From positions 111,020-175,019 of the forward strand of contig NZ_AQXE01000007.1 of the NCBI RefSeq assembly GCF_000375485.1: a DNA stretch of 64,000 bases, read 5' to 3'. The position numbers were made by a program, and so were the translations under genes. The notes below the pieces were generated by a model. It was not told where the DNA came from, ran no database searches, and saw only the letters and a list, made by a program, of their open reading frames with translations. This DNA is from Desulfovibrio oxyclinae DSM 11498. Lineage in GTDB: Bacteria > Desulfobacterota > Desulfovibrionia > Desulfovibrionales > Desulfovibrionaceae. Positions 62,825 to 64,000 of this stretch are shown here, in pieces. Each line of letters begins with the position of its first letter. The first letter of the stretch is position 1.

Positions 62825-64000
62825 AAACGGTGAGAAGGGCGCTTCGGAGTTTACTAAAGGGCATCGGGGCCCGCCTTTCCCTGAAGATCAACCTTGTGGT
62901 GGTGGTCTGCATGGTCATGCTCATGCTCATCCCGGCCATTCTGCTGGCGCAGACTTACCGCCAGCGGCATCTGGAAAGCGTAAGGCGCGACGCGGAACGG
63001 ATGGTGGAGCTCTTTGCCGAACTGTCTCAGGACCAGCTGGCTCGTCAGGCTTACGGCATGCTCTATTACAATGCCAAGAGCCTCATGGGAAAGGAAAACG
63101 TCCGCTTCGTGAACATCTATGACACGCAAGGTGTCAACCTGCTTCCCTTCACCGGAAAAGGTTCGCTTCCGGACGACAGTGTGCATGTGGTCAGCCGGGA
63201 CGTGGTGGCCCGTCACATTGAATCCGGGTTCGTGGGACGCGTGGTGGTCGGCGTGGATCTCGCCCCGGCGGAGGCCGAGGTGGATCGGATGTTCGCTCTG
63301 CTGCTGCTTGGTATCTTCGGTTCCGGAGGCATCCTTGTGCTAACGCTGACCCATATGCTGCAACGGTTTGTGGTGCGGCCGGTGAACACCCTGGAAGAAT
63401 CAGTCAGGACCATCGCGACCGGAGATCTGGAGCATCGCATAGCCGAAACCGGTCACGACGAGCTTGGGCGACTGGCTTCCAACATCAATATTATGACCGC
63501 CAACCTCAATATGAGCATGCGGGCCAGACGACAGGCCGAGGCCGGACTGGAGAAGCTCAACCGCGAGCTTGAGGAAAAGGTGCGCGAACGCACCGAGCGG
63601 CTTTCCGAAAAGGCCGTGGAGTTGGAAAAGGCCAACGAACGGCTTCAGGGGCTTGATCGTGTGAAGTCCTCCCTTCTTTCGCAGGTTTCCCATGAACTCA
63701 GGACGCCCCTGACTTCCATTCTCGGTTTCACCAAGGTCATTCACCGGGATTTCGACAGGCTTTTTATGCCGCTGGCCCGGGAGGACGGCACCCTGTCCCA
63801 CAAGGGGGAGCGCATCGTCTCCAATCTTGAGATCATCGAGAACGAAGGAGACAGGCTGACACGGCTCATCAACGACCTGCTTGACCTGAACAAGATCGAA
63901 TCGGGACACATGGAGTGGCGCGACAGGGTGGTGGACTTTTCGGAATGCGTGGAGCAGGCGGTCCGCTCGTGCTACGGCGCGTTTACCGCCAAGGCGGACG
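62821..64000 (+). CDS. HAMP-domain sensor histidine kinase (3' end outside window)
   Basis: The frame is open from a GTG at 62821 (overlapping the BMP stop as GTGA) to the edge, about 393 codons. An N-terminal membrane helix (about 22-42), an extracytoplasmic sensing segment, a second helix (about 155-178), HAMP (V-V-R-P-V-N-T-L-E-E), a coiled coil and the HisKA motif V-S-H-E-L-R-T-P-L-T-S-I-L-G-F are present. The ATP-binding part lies beyond the window. It is likely a sensor that reads out the BMP lipoprotein. Confidence 0.88.
   Translation, partial: MKTVRRALRSLLKGIGARLSLKINLVVVVCMVMLMLIPAILLAQTYRQRHLESVRRDAERMVELFAELSQDQLARQAYGMLYYNAKSLMGKENVRFVNIYDTQGVNLLPFTGKGSLPDDSVHVVSRDVVARHIESGFVGRVVVGVDLAPAEAEVDRMFALLLLGIFGSGGILVLTLTHMLQRFVVRPVNTLEESVRTIATGDLEHRIAETGHDELGRLASNINIMTANLNMSMRARRQAEAGLEKLNRELEEKVRERTERLSEKAVELEKANERLQGLDRVKSSLLSQVSHELRTPLTSILGFTKVIHRDFDRLFMPLAREDGTLSHKGERIVSNLEIIENEGDRLTRLINDLLDLNKIESGHMEWRDRVVDFSECVEQAVRSCYGAFTAKAD

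Overview
The window looks like the chromosome of a nitrogen-fixing, sulfate-reducing Desulfovibrionaceae bacterium (Desulfovibrio/Pseudodesulfovibrio type). This is an inference. It rests on the nif gene order (nifH, two PII-like nifI genes, nifD, nifK, a [2Fe-2S] protein, nifE, nifN, nifB fused to a NifX-like domain), a sigma-54/NifA control region, the GC-rich codon use of the backbone, and small housekeeping proteins of the kind that group carries. No rRNA gene is present to confirm it.

Layout. (1) 1-21.03 kb is ordinary backbone: a DUF202 membrane protein, a glycosyltransferase-like protein, purU, gmhA, a CheY-like receiver, a zinc/manganese ABC transporter pair (znuC-znuB), a rhomboid-like protein, a GH3 hexosaminidase, cdd-deoA pyrimidine salvage, an acyl-ACP thioesterase, recN, a secreted alginate-lyase-fold protein, two Opp/Dpp-type permeases and a MarC protein, with several GNAT acetyltransferases between them. 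(2) 21.2-43.73 kb is a genomic island in a tRNA-Ala(GGC) gene. It is bounded by a 46-bp imperfect repeat of the tRNA 3' half (21215-21260 and 43688-43733) and begins with an integrase, a small helix-turn-helix protein and a second tyrosine recombinase. Its leftward operon encodes a PHP/SMC-like ATPase, an SF1 helicase and three proteins matching the Shango anti-phage system (TerB-domain protein, DUF2791-type ATPase, Lhr-like helicase). Its rightward genes are a HARE-HTH/PD-(D/E)XK nuclease-like protein and then an unusual cassette: a 70-residue Cys-rich peptide, two ThiF/E1-like adenylating enzymes, an AT-rich TPR membrane protein and a short UvrA-like ATPase. (3) 43.88-46.6 kb is backbone again: a rhamnosyltransferase-like protein and a CPA1-type antiporter. 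(4) 46.6-59.4 kb is the nif region: nifV diverges from nifH-nifI1-nifI2-nifD-nifK-fdx-GNAT-nifE-nifN-nifB, with the nifA regulator convergent at the far end. (5) 59.5-64 kb holds an HPP-family membrane protein, a cyclopropane-fatty-acid synthase, and a BMP-type lipoprotein overlapping a HAMP histidine kinase that runs off the window.

How the parts work together. The nif genes supply the Fe protein (nifH), the MoFe protein (nifDK), the FeMo-cofactor scaffold and precursor (nifEN, nifB), homocitrate (nifV) and post-translational ammonium control (nifI1I2). Two sigma-54 promoters fire outward from one intergenic region, where a pair of 14-bp palindromes sits exactly midway between them. The island appears to be a mobile defence cargo. 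The peptide/two-ThiF/TPR/UvrA-like cassette fits no characterised system I can name and is the best candidate for something new. A second candidate is the joining of the Shango-like genes to a PHP-ATPase and an SF1 helicase in one five-gene strand.
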